Below, in pieces: positions 8,558-17,274 of a stretch of 64,000 nucleotides of DNA; the first letter of the stretch is position 1, and every line of letters begins with the position of its first letter. The position numbers were made by a program, and so were the translations under genes. This DNA comes from Microbulbifer rhizosphaerae (GTDB taxonomy: Bacteria; Pseudomonadota; Gammaproteobacteria; Pseudomonadales; Cellvibrionaceae), in the NCBI RefSeq assembly GCF_014191725.1, contig NZ_JACHWZ010000012.1, forward strand, positions 120,403-184,402, written 5' to 3'. The notes beneath the pieces were generated by a model that saw only the letters and a list, made by a program, of their open reading frames with translations, ran no database searches and was not told where the DNA came from.

Positions 8558-8639
8558 CGCCTGCAGGGCAGGCTCCCACAGAGTTGGTTCCCTCCCGAAT
8601 TGGCTTCAGATTCATGTGGGAGCCTGCCCTGCAGGCGAA
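8556..8639. repeat. Inverted pair of REP-like hairpins
   Basis: Two 25-base copies of the GGAGCC-type element in opposite orientation (8556-8580 and 8615-8639) are perfectly complementary to each other and separated by 34 bases. Each arm is itself a small hairpin. The pair lies between the convergent ends of the receptor fragment and the lipoprotein gene, and could act as a bidirectional transcription or exonuclease barrier. Confidence 0.85.
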
Positions 8640-8642
8640 TCA

Positions 8643-9785
8643 CTACTGCCGGTCCTGCTGCAGATATTCCAACTTGCGCATATAGGCGTTCTTGGTACCC
8701 GGATTTTCCGCCAGGGAAAACGCCTCGGTAAAATGCTCGTGCGACTCCTTCATATCCCCCAGGCGGTAATTGGTCAGCCCCATCAGAAAGTGAAAGCGGT
8801 GATCGTCGCTGTACTTCCACAGCGCGCGGCGAAGCCGCTTGTGCGCCAGCTCGAATTCGCCGTGTTCGTAGGCATTGCGGGCCTGGAAATAGAGGTAGTA
8901 GGGATTGCGCTCGCGGTAGTAGCGGGCCTGGCGTTCGTAGTGTTCCGCCTGCGCCTGGCGGCCGCTGTTGCGATAGAGGCGTTCCAGGTTGCTGATGGCG
9001 GTCAGGTTGGCCGGTTTCAAGCGGATGGCTTGCAGGTAGCTCTGCTCCGACTCGGCGGTAAATCCGGCACGCCCGTAGATCACCCCGAGGTTTGCCCAGA
9101 GCTCGCTGCCCTGCGGCTGCAGTTCCAGCGCCTTGCGCATGTGCAGGAAGGCGGCGCGGGTGTCCCCGTCCTTCAGCAGCTCCACCGCGCGGTTGCTGTA
9201 AAACTGAGCGAAAGCGGCGGAGTCGGACAGGCGGAACTGATCGTACACCGGGTCGTAGGCTGCGAGATCGAAATCCACCACGCGGCGGCCGCGCGGGGAT
9301 TTGGAGACCATGTTGATATGGCGGTAAACGACGAAGGTGTCCGCGTCCGCATAATCCCAGGTCTGCGGCACTTCCACCTGGTTGAAATAGGCCTCGGCCC
9401 CCAGGGCCCGCGTCATGGCCACCATCATTACCGTAAATGCCATGCAGTTGCCGCGCTGCTCGTGGAAGGTCTCCGCGGCGGTGAGGGTGCTGTCCGCGTC
9501 GTATTTCACATGAAACTGCCCACCGAAGGCCTTCAGCAGGGCCGCCAGCCTCTGCGAAGAGCCGGCATCCGGGGCGATGCTGTCGAGGAGTTCACGCATC
9601 TCGCCGCTTAGGCCGAGGATATCGACCTCCGGCAGTTGCTGTGGCGTCACCCGGTAGCCCAGCAGCGGCTCGCCACTGAGCAGGTGGTCGGTGTCCACCT
9701 CCGTGGCTGTCGGCGGCATAGTGGTACAAGCACCCAAAAATACGACCACAAAGAAAATTCCGGTCACTGAAAGGGAGATTTTCAT
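8643..9785 (-). CDS. TPR lipoprotein with transglutaminase-like domain
   Basis: This 380-residue protein has a lipoprotein signal peptide with lipobox LGAC (Cys20). Residues about 45-180 look like a transglutaminase/papain-like fold with a plausible Cys-His-Asp triad: Cys114 in ERGNCMAFT, His156 in VYRHINMV and Asp171 in VVDFD. The C-terminal half (about residues 200-370) consists of TPR repeats (RAVELLKDGDTRAAFLHMRKAL and similar). It probably sits in the periplasm, anchored to a membrane, and works on or scaffolds protein complexes. The reaction is unknown. It is divergent from the peptide transporter gene, with 189 bases between them. The domain arrangement is confident from sequence, the biochemical role is not. 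Confidence 0.8.
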   Translation of the reverse strand: MKISLSVTGIFFVVVFLGACTTMPPTATEVDTDHLLSGEPLLGYRVTPQQLPEVDILGLSGEMRELLDSIAPDAGSSQRLAALLKAFGGQFHVKYDADSTLTAAETFHEQRGNCMAFTVMMVAMTRALGAEAYFNQVEVPQTWDYADADTFVVYRHINMVSKSPRGRRVVDFDLAAYDPVYDQFRLSDSAAFAQFYSNRAVELLKDGDTRAAFLHMRKALELQPQGSELWANLGVIYGRAGFTAESEQSYLQAIRLKPANLTAISNLERLYRNSGRQAQAEHYERQARYYRERNPYYLYFQARNAYEHGEFELAHKRLRRALWKYSDDHRFHFLMGLTNYRLGDMKESHEHFTEAFSLAENPGTKNAYMRKLEYLQQDRQ

Positions 9786-9974
9786 CGTTATAGTTCCCTG
9801 GCGGCAGGCTTCTTGCGAGCTTTACCACCAACCGGGTCGTCTGTAAACCCCTCACGCTCGTTTCACTTGCAACCATTAGCCTAAATAACAGCCTACTGTT
9901 ACACTCCGCAGGTTTTTACCGGAAGCTCTGGGTGCCAGAGGTTCCCGATAACTATTACAGACAGAGGAACTTCT

Positions 9975-11759
9975 ATGTCTTCTAATGTCGCGGATGCCAC
10001 CACGGCACCCACTGTTGCCGGCTCCGGCGAGTTGCTGGGCCACCCAAAAGGGCTCTATATCTGCTTTGCCACCGAGCTCTGGGAGCGCTTCTCCTTCTAC
10101 GGAATGAAATATCTGCTCCTTCTCTACCTCACCAAATACCATTTGTTCACTGACAGCGCCGGCTACGATGTGCTGGGCGCCTACGCCGGCCTGGTCTACG
10201 CTCTGCCGCTGATCGGTGGCCTGCTCGCCGACCGGTACCTGGGTATGCGCAAGGCTGTGGTGTTTGGCGGAATTCTACTATGCCTGGGTCACCTGTTGAT
10301 GGCAGTGGAAGGCAGCCAGGCAATTTCCTACGCCGCGGGCACAGTACTGAGCGAGGCGATTACCCTGAACGACGGTTCGGTCATTGCCGCCGGCACCACC
10401 CTCGCCAACGACGTGGTAATTCAGGACGTGATGGCGCTCAAGGTGTTCTTTATGGCCCTGGCGCTCATTACTGTTGGCGTGGGCTTCCTGAAGCCGAATA
10501 TCTCCACCATCGTGGGGCAGCTCTACAGCAAGAATGATCCGCGCCGTGATGCCGGTTTCACCATCTTCTATATGGGCATCAATATCGGTTCCTTTATTGC
10601 CACCCTGTTGTGCGGCTACCTGGGGGAAACCTACGGTTGGGGCTATGGCTTCGGTCTCGCTGGTATCGGCATGGTGCTGGGCCTGATCACTTTCCTCTGG
10701 GGCCAGAAGTTCCTCAATGGCCTCGCCGAACCCCACGACCCGAAGCTGCTCAAGCAGAAGGCCGTCGGCCCCATCAACAAGGAGTGGGCGGTGTACCTGG
10801 GCGGTATCGCCTCCCTAGCTGGCGTCTGGTTCCTGGTACAGAGCGAGCCGGTGGTGCACTTGGCACAGAACAGCCTGTTGATCGTTGCCATCGTCGGCCT
10901 GATCCTGTTTGCCATGCTGCACCAGGACGACAAGCGCAAGGACATGATCGCCATCGGCTTGGCGGCGGCCACCGCGGCTCTGGGCCTGACCTGGGCCTTT
11001 ACCAACGTGGATATGTGGCTCGGCGGTATGCTGCTGGGCCTGGTGGCCTTTATCGCCTACGGATTTATCCGCCACTACAGCGAGGAGTTCTCCCGCACCG
11101 TGGTGCTGATGGTGCTGATCACCTCCACCATCGTATTCTGGGCGCTGTTCGAACAGTCCGCCGGCTCCATGACCCTGTATGCCGACCGCGTGCTGGACCG
11201 CAACATGGGCGACGGCGAGATCCGCGCCTCCATGTTCGGCTCCCTGAACGCCGGCTTTATCATGCTGCTGGCGATTCCCTTCGCCGCCTTGTGGGTATGG
11301 CTGGGCAAGCGCAACTGGGAGCCCAGCACGCCGGTGAAGTTCGGCCTGGGTATTATCCAGGCAGGCCTTGGCTTCGGTGCCCTGGTGCTGGGTGCGCAAT
11401 TCCCCACCGAGGCCGGCAAGGTCGCGATGATCTGGCTGGTCCTGGCCTACCTCCTGCACACCATGGGCGAACTGTGCCTGTCGCCGGTGGGCCTGTCCGC
11501 AGTGACCAAGCTGTCCATCGGACGGGTGGTCAGTGTGAGCATGGGTACCTGGTTCCTGGCCACCGCGCTGTCGGAAACCGTCGCCACCCGTATTGGCAAG
11601 ATGGCCGCGGTGAACCAGGAGGCCACCGGCGACCTGGCCTCCACCCTGTCCACCTACACCAATCTGTACGAGTATCTGATGTGGTGGGGTCTGGGTGCCG
11701 GTGCACTGATGATTGTGCTCTCCCCGCTGCTCAAGAAAGGGATGTGCGGGATCAGATAA
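9975..11759 (+). CDS. POT/PTR-family proton-coupled peptide transporter
   Basis: This 594-residue inner-membrane protein is a POT-family (MFS) di/tripeptide:H+ symporter. The signature FATELWERFSFYGMKYLLLL (about residues 33-52) contains the ExxER motif used in proton coupling. FTIFYMGINIGSF matches the second POT signature, and PVGLSAVTKLS is typical of the C-terminal half. About 14 hydrophobic segments are evident, and the length is at the long end of bacterial POTs because of an extended loop near residues 110-150. AGAGGAA precedes the ATG. It is followed by a strong terminator, so it is monocistronic. Confidence 0.93.
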   Translation: MSSNVADATTAPTVAGSGELLGHPKGLYICFATELWERFSFYGMKYLLLLYLTKYHLFTDSAGYDVLGAYAGLVYALPLIGGLLADRYLGMRKAVVFGGILLCLGHLLMAVEGSQAISYAAGTVLSEAITLNDGSVIAAGTTLANDVVIQDVMALKVFFMALALITVGVGFLKPNISTIVGQLYSKNDPRRDAGFTIFYMGINIGSFIATLLCGYLGETYGWGYGFGLAGIGMVLGLITFLWGQKFLNGLAEPHDPKLLKQKAVGPINKEWAVYLGGIASLAGVWFLVQSEPVVHLAQNSLLIVAIVGLILFAMLHQDDKRKDMIAIGLAAATAALGLTWAFTNVDMWLGGMLLGLVAFIAYGFIRHYSEEFSRTVVLMVLITSTIVFWALFEQSAGSMTLYADRVLDRNMGDGEIRASMFGSLNAGFIMLLAIPFAALWVWLGKRNWEPSTPVKFGLGIIQAGLGFGALVLGAQFPTEAGKVAMIWLVLAYLLHTMGELCLSPVGLSAVTKLSIGRVVSVSMGTWFLATALSETVATRIGKMAAVNQEATGDLASTLSTYTNLYEYLMWWGLGAGALMIVLSPLLKKGMCGIR

Positions 11760-11777
11760 TAGGGATATGACGAGACG

Positions 11778-11806
11778 AAAAGGCCGCTGGAAACAGCGGC
11801 CTTTTT
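11778..11806 (+). terminator. Rho-independent terminator of the POT transporter gene
   Basis: AAAAGGCCGCT and AGCGGCCTTTTT form a long GC-rich stem with a short GGAAAC loop and a T-rich 3' side, 19 bases past the stop codon. Confidence 0.9.
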
Positions 11807-11843
11807 AATGGGCGAACACAAAGCTCGCGTTACTACGCGCTTC

Positions 11844-11927
11844 CGTCGTTCCGGCGCAAGCCGGAACCCAGGGCTGGATACCGGTACCTGATCAAGTCCG
11901 GCATGACGTTCTTGCGCCGGTATGACG
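11844..11927. repeat. Dispersed inverted repeat (CGTC-TTCCGGCGCAAG type)
   Basis: The arms at 11844-11860 and 11911-11927 are nearly perfect inverse copies (CGTCGTTCCGGCGCAAG against CGTCATACCGGCGCAAG). The left arm itself contains a TTCCGGC-GCAA-GCCGGAA hairpin. This is the general form of a dispersed intergenic repeat common in proteobacterial genomes. It lies between convergent genes. Confidence 0.7.
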
Positions 11928-11979
11928 AGCTTGGCTTGGAGTGTGGTGGTCATGGGACGAACCCTGTGTTCGTCCACCC

Positions 11980-12804
11980 CTATGCAAATAACAACCCGGC
12001 ATTCAGCCAGATAAACCGCAACCCGATCACACACAGCAGGCCCGCAAAGCAGTTCTTGAGCATCTGCGGCGAGAGCCGGTGGGCCAGGTTGGCGCCGAGC
12101 CGCGCGAAGGGCGTGCTGGCAAGCACTATGCCGAGAAACGCCGGCCAATAGATATAGCCGCTGCTCCACGCGGGCAGTTGCCCCTCACCCCATCCCTGTA
12201 CCGCAAAGCTGATCGCCCCGGCCACCGCAATGGGCAGGCCGCAGGCGGCGGAGGTGGCCACGGCGCGCTGCATCTGCACCCGGCAGTGGGACAGGAAGGG
12301 CACGGTGAGCGAGCCCCCGCCAATTCCGAAAATCGCCGAGGCCCAGCCGATAATGCCGCCGCCGGCAGACAGTGCCACGGCTCCGGGCAGGCGGCTGCCG
12401 TCAGTAGGCAGTTGCGCGCGGCGCAGGCCATCGAGCCACATCTTGACAGCGATCACCAGGGCAAAAACGCCGATCAACAGCTGCAACCAGGCTCCCGGGA
12501 GCAAGTGGGCGGTCACTCCGCCGAGCCAGGAACCGAGCAGGATACCCGGCGTCATGGCGAGAAAAACCGACCAATCCACGGCGCCTTTCAGATGGTGCGC
12601 GCGGATGGAACTGAGAGAAGTGATAACGATAGTGGCCAGGGAGGTAGCCACCGCCATATGGGTGAGGATTTCCGGTGCCAGGCCCCGGGCGGTGAACACC
12701 AGCACCAGTGCCGGGACAATAATCAGGCCACCGCCAACGCCGAAAAGCCCGGCGATGGTGCCGGCGGCGGCGCCGAGCACCAGATAGATCAGCAGTGTTT
12801 CCAT
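11980..12804 (-). CDS. TSUP-family membrane permease (TauE/SafE type)
   Basis: This 274-residue protein has eight or so hydrophobic segments and the duplicated TSUP pattern. The N-terminal repeat is LGAAAGTIAGLFGVGGGLIIVPAL and the second repeat is GWASAIFGIGGGSLTVPFL. Members export sulfite, sulfoacetate or other small sulfur or organic anions. Nothing adjacent fixes the substrate. The ATG at 12804 follows a purine-rich GGGAGGG stretch and starts METLLIYLV; an upstream in-frame start would add seven non-hydrophobic residues. It ends convergently with the peptide transporter gene. Confidence 0.88.
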   Translation of the reverse strand: METLLIYLVLGAAAGTIAGLFGVGGGLIIVPALVLVFTARGLAPEILTHMAVATSLATIVITSLSSIRAHHLKGAVDWSVFLAMTPGILLGSWLGGVTAHLLPGAWLQLLIGVFALVIAVKMWLDGLRRAQLPTDGSRLPGAVALSAGGGIIGWASAIFGIGGGSLTVPFLSHCRVQMQRAVATSAACGLPIAVAGAISFAVQGWGEGQLPAWSSGYIYWPAFLGIVLASTPFARLGANLAHRLSPQMLKNCFAGLLCVIGLRFIWLNAGLLFA

Positions 12805-12830
12805 CCCCCCCTCCCTACAACACACTTTTC

Positions 12831-12904
12831 GTGGGAGCCAGCCCCGCTGGCGAAACAGGGGGCGATAGCATCGTTGCAGTCGACTGCAGGGCAGGCTCCC
12901 ACAA
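12831..12904. repeat. Inverted pair of diverged REP-like hairpins
   Basis: A GGAGCCAGC-type copy (12831-12855) faces a GGAGCCTGC-type copy (12882-12904). The two arms belong to different stem variants, so cross-pairing is imperfect while each individual hairpin is intact. The pair lies between the TSUP permease start and the hydrolase stop. Confidence 0.75.
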
Positions 12905-12911
12905 AGTTATT

Positions 12912-13679
12912 TCAGGCCTTGTCGATATGGAGCCAGTCAAAACCCTGCTGCTGGCAGGCAAAAATACAGTTGGCCGCCTGCCCGGCAGCGTCGGCGAGGG
13001 CTTCGCGGGCCCGTTCGACGGTATTGTTCTTCTCGCTGATATGCGCCACCACCAGGTGCTGCAACTGCCCGGCACCGACCCGCTGCAGAAAACCGGCCGC
13101 CTGCTGGTTGCTCAGATGGCCGTAGGCACCCCCCACGCGCCGCTTCAGCGACGGCGGATACGGGCCTTGGGCGAGCATTTGTGGATCGTGGTTGGCCTCG
13201 AGTACCAGGGCATCGCAATCGCCAAAATGTGCCTCCACATGGGGGGTCACAGTACCCAGGTCGGTGAGCAGGCCGAGGCTGCTGCCGCGGCTGCGGAATA
13301 CGAACTGCGCCGCCTCCCGCGCATCGTGGGGAACAGCCACCGGAGTCACATCGATATCCGCCACCGCAAACGGCTGGTGGCCCTCGATCAAGTGGACCCG
13401 CGGCAGCTTGCCGATATCGCGCGCACGAAGGGTTCCGGGAGTCAGGTAGACGGGCAGTCCGTACTTGCGCGCCAACGGCGCTACACCGGAGAGATGGTCA
13501 CTGTGCTCGTGGGTCACCAGTATCGCGGACAGGTCCGCCGGCGACACACCGAGCCGCGCCATGCGCCGCTCGGTCTCCCTGATGGTAAAGCCACAGTCCA
13601 CCAACAGGCAGTGGCCGCCGCTGGCCACCAGGGTGCCGTTGCCCTTGCTGCCGCTTCCCAGCGAGGCAAAGCGCAACAT
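12912..13679 (-). CDS. Metallo-beta-lactamase-fold hydrolase (YycJ/WalJ-like)
   Basis: This 255-residue protein begins MLRFASLGSGSKGNGTLV, the characteristic opening of the YycJ/WalJ subgroup of MBL-fold hydrolases. The metal-binding motif is HEHSDH (His57, His59, Asp61, His62), with a later ALVLEANHD and HLSNQQA segment. Members are thought to be nucleases, but the function here is not established. Its ATG overlaps the last base of the bamC stop codon (TAATG), so it is translationally coupled to bamC. This bamC-MBL arrangement downstream of dapA is one I would expect in gammaproteobacteria. Confidence 0.88.
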   Translation of the reverse strand: MLRFASLGSGSKGNGTLVASGGHCLLVDCGFTIRETERRMARLGVSPADLSAILVTHEHSDHLSGVAPLARKYGLPVYLTPGTLRARDIGKLPRVHLIEGHQPFAVADIDVTPVAVPHDAREAAQFVFRSRGSSLGLLTDLGTVTPHVEAHFGDCDALVLEANHDPQMLAQGPYPPSLKRRVGGAYGHLSNQQAAGFLQRVGAGQLQHLVVAHISEKNNTVERAREALADAAGQAANCIFACQQQGFDWLHIDKA

Positions 13680-14854
13680 TAAATGAGATTCTGACGAACA
13701 GCCATCAACAGTTGCGTCGCCCGGTTGCGGGGCAGGGGCTTCCCGCGGGTGTCGCGAACGCGGACCTGGACCGCCTCCCCGGTGCCGCGTACCAGCACCA
13801 GGTAGCCGGGAATCTTCTGGTCCGCAGCGCCGCCCAGGCCCTCGATACCGCTGAACAGCGCCGGGTCGGCAGAGGGATCGATATTGGCCAACAGCTGTTG
13901 CAAGGTCACTTTATCCGCGGCCTTTGCCAGCTTGTCCTCGTCCTTGCCCAATCTCCAGGAAAACCAACGGTCGTCATCCTCTTCGGAGAGCTCGCGGTCT
14001 TCGTCGTAAGTGACATAGAAGAGGCCGATGTCCGCATCTTCCTGGTGCAGCCGATAGGCACCGACATTGATCGCGTGGGCCACGGTGGCCCGGGCGCGGT
14101 CCATGGCCAGGTCCATGGCAATATAGGGTTCTTTGCCCGCCGGCTCCACCAGTTGCACCTTGACCGAGCCGCCGCCGATCGCCTGCGCCACCAGCGACGC
14201 AGTCGCGCCGGTGGACTCAGCGGCCAGTGAGGTGGACATCTCGTCAATCATCCATCCTTCGCGCTCCGGGCTGGTGGACCGCTCCGGCCAGTTGACCTGG
14301 CCGCCCACCGGCGTGTCGACAGGTACCGACAGGTGGCGCACATGAACCTCCGTGGTATCCGGCTGCACGCCGGACTCCACCCGTAACTGGTACTTGTCTT
14401 TGGTGTCGGGACTTTCGCCAAAAGTCAGCCAGACGGTTTCCATAAGCCCGGAACTGGCGTCGGACATGGCCAACTGCAGCCCGGAGCTGCGCAGGAAGTA
14501 ATGAAGCTGTGGCCATACTTCATCCGGCGGCTGGGAGACCAGCACCCAGCGGCGATTGCCCAGCTTCTGGATCTTCACCCGGTCCATGCCCACATTGGTG
14601 GAAAGAGGCTGTGGGCGCGGCACTTCGAACTCGCCGCGCTCCAGTTCACCGCCGCCGACCTGGGGAATCTCGTACAGCTCTTCCTGGTACTTGGCGGTGA
14701 CCCCGGGCGGCAGCTGCAGCGGCGGCAGGCTGTTGGCCATCTGGTAGTCATCGCCGCGGTCGCGGAAATAGCCGTCGTCGCCGCCAAACATTCCGCAACC
14801 CACCAGCGCGAGGCTGGCGATCCCGAGTGCGGTTCCAGCAGTGAATCTTGTCAT
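13679..14854 (-). CDS. bamC: Outer-membrane assembly lipoprotein BamC
   Basis: This 391-residue lipoprotein (lipobox LVGC, Cys20) follows dapA, the classic dapA-nlpB/bamC order. After a disordered N-terminus (LPPLQLPPGV is the BamD-binding type of segment) come two helix-grip domains. The first is around WVLVSQPPDEVWPQLHYFLRSSGLQL, the second near the C-terminus (LVRGTGEAVQVRVRDTRG). BamC is an accessory component of the beta-barrel assembly machine, so it serves the TonB receptors encoded here. ATG 14854 is selected because the signal peptide begins there. Downstream translation is coupled to the MBL hydrolase. Confidence 0.93.
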   Translation of the reverse strand: MTRFTAGTALGIASLALVGCGMFGGDDGYFRDRGDDYQMANSLPPLQLPPGVTAKYQEELYEIPQVGGGELERGEFEVPRPQPLSTNVGMDRVKIQKLGNRRWVLVSQPPDEVWPQLHYFLRSSGLQLAMSDASSGLMETVWLTFGESPDTKDKYQLRVESGVQPDTTEVHVRHLSVPVDTPVGGQVNWPERSTSPEREGWMIDEMSTSLAAESTGATASLVAQAIGGGSVKVQLVEPAGKEPYIAMDLAMDRARATVAHAINVGAYRLHQEDADIGLFYVTYDEDRELSEEDDDRWFSWRLGKDEDKLAKAADKVTLQQLLANIDPSADPALFSGIEGLGGAADQKIPGYLVLVRGTGEAVQVRVRDTRGKPLPRNRATQLLMAVRQNLI

Positions 14855-14894
14855 TATCGATACCTTTACTTTCGAATCTTGGGCGGCGCGTTTT

Positions 14895-15770
14895 TTACAA
14901 TATTCCGGCGCTACGCAACGCCTCACGCACTGTGGCGTGATGCTCGGGGGAAAGAGAGGTCAGTGGCAGGCGGATACCGCCATCCACGCGCCCCATCTCC
15001 CGCAGCGCCCACTTCACCGGTATCGGGTTGGACTCCACAAACAGCACTTTGTGCAGTATGCGGATGCGTTCGTCGATAGCACGCGCTGTGCCGGAGTCGC
15101 CACCGAGTGCCGCCTCGCACATCTGCGCCACCGCCGCCGGTGCCACATTGGCGGTCACGCTGATATCGCCGTGGCCACCGGCGAGCATCAACTCCAACGC
15201 CGTGGCGTCGTCACCGGAATAGACGGCGAAATCCCGCGGCAGGATTTCCAGCAGCTCGCGCGCGCGATCCAGGTCGCCGGTGGCCTCCTTGATGCCGACG
15301 ATATTGCCGATCGCCGCCAGGCGCCGCACCGTCTCCGGCAGCATATCCACCGCGGTGCGCCCGGGCACATTGTAGAGTATCTGCGGAATGGCCACGGCCT
15401 TGGCGATGGCCTTGTAGTGTTGGTACAGGCCCTCCTGGGTAGGCTTGTTGTAGTAGGGAGTGACCAGCAGACAGGCGTCGGCGCCGCATTTGGAGGCGGT
15501 CTCGGTGAGTTCGATGGCCTCCTGGGTGGAGTTGGCGCCGGTGCCGGCAATCACCGGTACGCGCCCGGCCACCTGATCCACCACGCGGCGGATCACCTCC
15601 AGGTGTTCGTTGACGTCGAGAGTGGCGGATTCACCGGTGGTGCCCACCGCGACCAGGGCGCGGGTGCCCTGCTCTATATGCCACTCCACCAGATTGTGCA
15701 GACTGTCCCAGTCCAGGCTGCCGTCTGCGTACATAGGGGTAGCCAGGGCCACCATACTGCCGGAAAACAT
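14895..15770 (-). CDS. dapA: 4-hydroxy-tetrahydrodipicolinate synthase DapA
   Basis: This 291-residue class I aldolase-type enzyme condenses pyruvate with aspartate semialdehyde, the first committed step of lysine and meso-diaminopimelate synthesis. Catalytic residues are at the canonical positions: Schiff-base Lys161 (GIKEATGD), Tyr133 (LYNVPGR), Arg138 and the Thr44-Thr45 pair in GTTGESAT. Length is exactly typical. It is followed 40 bases later by bamC on the same strand, the conserved order in this class. Confidence 0.97.
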   Translation of the reverse strand: MFSGSMVALATPMYADGSLDWDSLHNLVEWHIEQGTRALVAVGTTGESATLDVNEHLEVIRRVVDQVAGRVPVIAGTGANSTQEAIELTETASKCGADACLLVTPYYNKPTQEGLYQHYKAIAKAVAIPQILYNVPGRTAVDMLPETVRRLAAIGNIVGIKEATGDLDRARELLEILPRDFAVYSGDDATALELMLAGGHGDISVTANVAPAAVAQMCEAALGGDSGTARAIDERIRILHKVLFVESNPIPVKWALREMGRVDGGIRLPLTSLSPEHHATVREALRSAGIL

Positions 15771-15861
15771 CCTAACTCCTTACCTTTCACCGGTTGAGCC
15801 GCCGAAAAACGAAACCGGTATGTTACTGAGCGCGCAGGGCGGATGCCAGACCAGTTGCTGG

Positions 15862-16824
15862 CTATCTGCGCTTCTTGCGCCGCCGCTTGCGCTTGCGGGC
15901 CTCGCCGTAGACGTCCGGAGCACCTTCCGGGCGTGTCTTGAAACGGCGGTGCACCCACATGTACTGGGATGGATTCTCCCGCAGGCGCGCCTCGATAAAC
16001 TGATTGACCAGCACGGCATCCCGCAGTTCGTCGCCGGAGGGAATTTCCTTTATCGGGGGATAGACCACCACACGGTAGCCTGCGCCGCCCTCCAGCCGGG
16101 TCACCATGTAGGGTACCACCTGCGCTCGCCCCAGGCGGGCAAAACGCGAAGTGGCGGTAACCGTGGCCGCGGGCTGGCCGAACAGGGGGGCGAAGACCCC
16201 GTGGCTGATGCCGTAGTCCTGGTCCGGCGCATACCATACCGAGCGCCCCCTCTTCAGCGCGCGCAGCATGCCGCGCACATCCTTGCGCTGGTAGACCTCG
16301 GAATCCTCCCCGTGGCGCTCGCGTCCCTTGCGCTGCATATAGTCGTACACGGGGTTCTTGTGCGGGCGGTACATGCCGTCGACTTTGTGGCACATGGCCA
16401 TAAAGGCGGCGCCTATCTCCAGGGTGGTGAAGTGCATCGCCATCAGCACCACCCCCTGCCCCCGTTCCTGGGGTTGCCGCAGGTGTTCCAGGCCCTCGAT
16501 GGTGAAACGCTTGCGCAGCCACTGGCTGGAGCGGAACCAGGCCATGCCGGTTTCCATCAGCGCGATACCGTTGGAGTCGAAGTTGCGCAGCAACAGCTCG
16601 GCGCGCTCTTCCTCAGAAAGCTCCGGGAAGCACAGCGCCAGGTTGCGCTCGGCAATAGTGCGGCGGCGGCTGGCAAGGCGCAGCATCAGCCGGCCCAGGC
16701 CGCGGCCCAGGGCCAGTTGCCAGCGGTAGGGTAGCTGCGCGACCAGGTACCAGAAGGCGAAGAGCAGCCAGGTCGGCCAGTAGCGCGGATGCAGCAGCGC
16801 TGCGCGAAAGTGGGGTTTTTCCAT
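15862..16824 (-). CDS. LpxL/LpxM-type lipid A acyltransferase
   Basis: This 320-residue protein has one N-terminal hydrophobic segment (WPTWLLFAFWYLVAQLPY) and the LABLAT acyltransferase core with HFTTLE (the HX4E catalytic motif), AERNLALCFPELSE and YRPHKNPVYDY. It transfers a secondary acyl chain to Kdo2-lipid A at the inner membrane. The C-terminus is an unusual run of Arg/Lys (RKRKRRRKKRR), which could bind acidic lipid or nucleic acid or simply be a basic tail. ATG 16824 is chosen at MEKPHFRAALLHPRYW, the family start. Whether it is the LpxL or the LpxM class cannot be fixed by reading alone. Confidence 0.9.
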   Translation of the reverse strand: MEKPHFRAALLHPRYWPTWLLFAFWYLVAQLPYRWQLALGRGLGRLMLRLASRRRTIAERNLALCFPELSEEERAELLLRNFDSNGIALMETGMAWFRSSQWLRKRFTIEGLEHLRQPQERGQGVVLMAMHFTTLEIGAAFMAMCHKVDGMYRPHKNPVYDYMQRKGRERHGEDSEVYQRKDVRGMLRALKRGRSVWYAPDQDYGISHGVFAPLFGQPAATVTATSRFARLGRAQVVPYMVTRLEGGAGYRVVVYPPIKEIPSGDELRDAVLVNQFIEARLRENPSQYMWVHRRFKTRPEGAPDVYGEARKRKRRRKKRR

Positions 16825-16902
16825 CGGGTGTCGTTGTCTGCCGCGTGGCGGTCGAAAGCGGCGCATTATAGCGATGGCGGGAGGGAGGTGGCGAGGGGTA
16901 GA

Positions 16903-16947
16903 GTGCGCCGTGCGCACTGTCGGGGCCTATTGGTGCGCACGGCGCAC
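16903..16947. repeat. Inverted repeat GTGCGCCGTGCGCAC
   Basis: Perfect 15-base arms (16903-16917 and 16933-16947) are separated by 15 bases. Each arm is itself near-palindromic. It lies between the acyltransferase start and the DUF2789 gene stop on the minus strand and is probably a dispersed intergenic repeat. Confidence 0.75.
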
Positions 16948-16958
16948 CTACTGTTGGT

Positions 16959-17192
16959 TCAATGGCGCAGCAGGGTGTCCAGTTCGTCCACCGCCTCGCA
17001 CCAGTCGGAATCGTCCAGGATCGCCTGCTCCAGGAACTCGCGCTGCCCGTCAGACCAGAATGGCGCCTCGGACAGATGCTCTTCACCGCTCAGGTGGTGG
17101 CGCTCAAGAAAACCTTCGACAGCGTCATCATCGGACGGGAGGCCCAGTTGGGCGAAGAGGTCGTTGACGGTGTGGTGGCCGGTGGTTTCCAT
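16959..17192 (-). CDS. DUF2789 family small protein
   Basis: This 77-residue acidic protein has the DUF2789 pattern: HHTVNDLFAQLGLPSDDDAV, then LSEAPFWSDGQREFLEQAI and DDSDWCEAVDELDTLL. The family is small, soluble and widespread in gammaproteobacteria, with no established function that I know of. The start METTGHHT at 17192 fits the family better than the frame's earlier codon. It is flanked by the inverted repeat at 16903 and by the aldo-keto reductase gene. Confidence 0.85.
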   Translation of the reverse strand: METTGHHTVNDLFAQLGLPSDDDAVEGFLERHHLSGEEHLSEAPFWSDGQREFLEQAILDDSDWCEAVDELDTLLRH

Positions 17193-17274
17193 GATCGCTC
17201 CCCGCGGTCGCAATACCTTGCAACAGTATAGGAAAGCGCCGGGGGCGGCTATCCCCCGGCGGAAGGGAAAAGGT

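Noticed and set aside
10610..11770. 386-codon frame within the peptide transporter gene
   Set aside because: It is the +1 shadow of a well-conserved POT transporter; Arg/Pro/Gly-rich and without hydrophobic segments.
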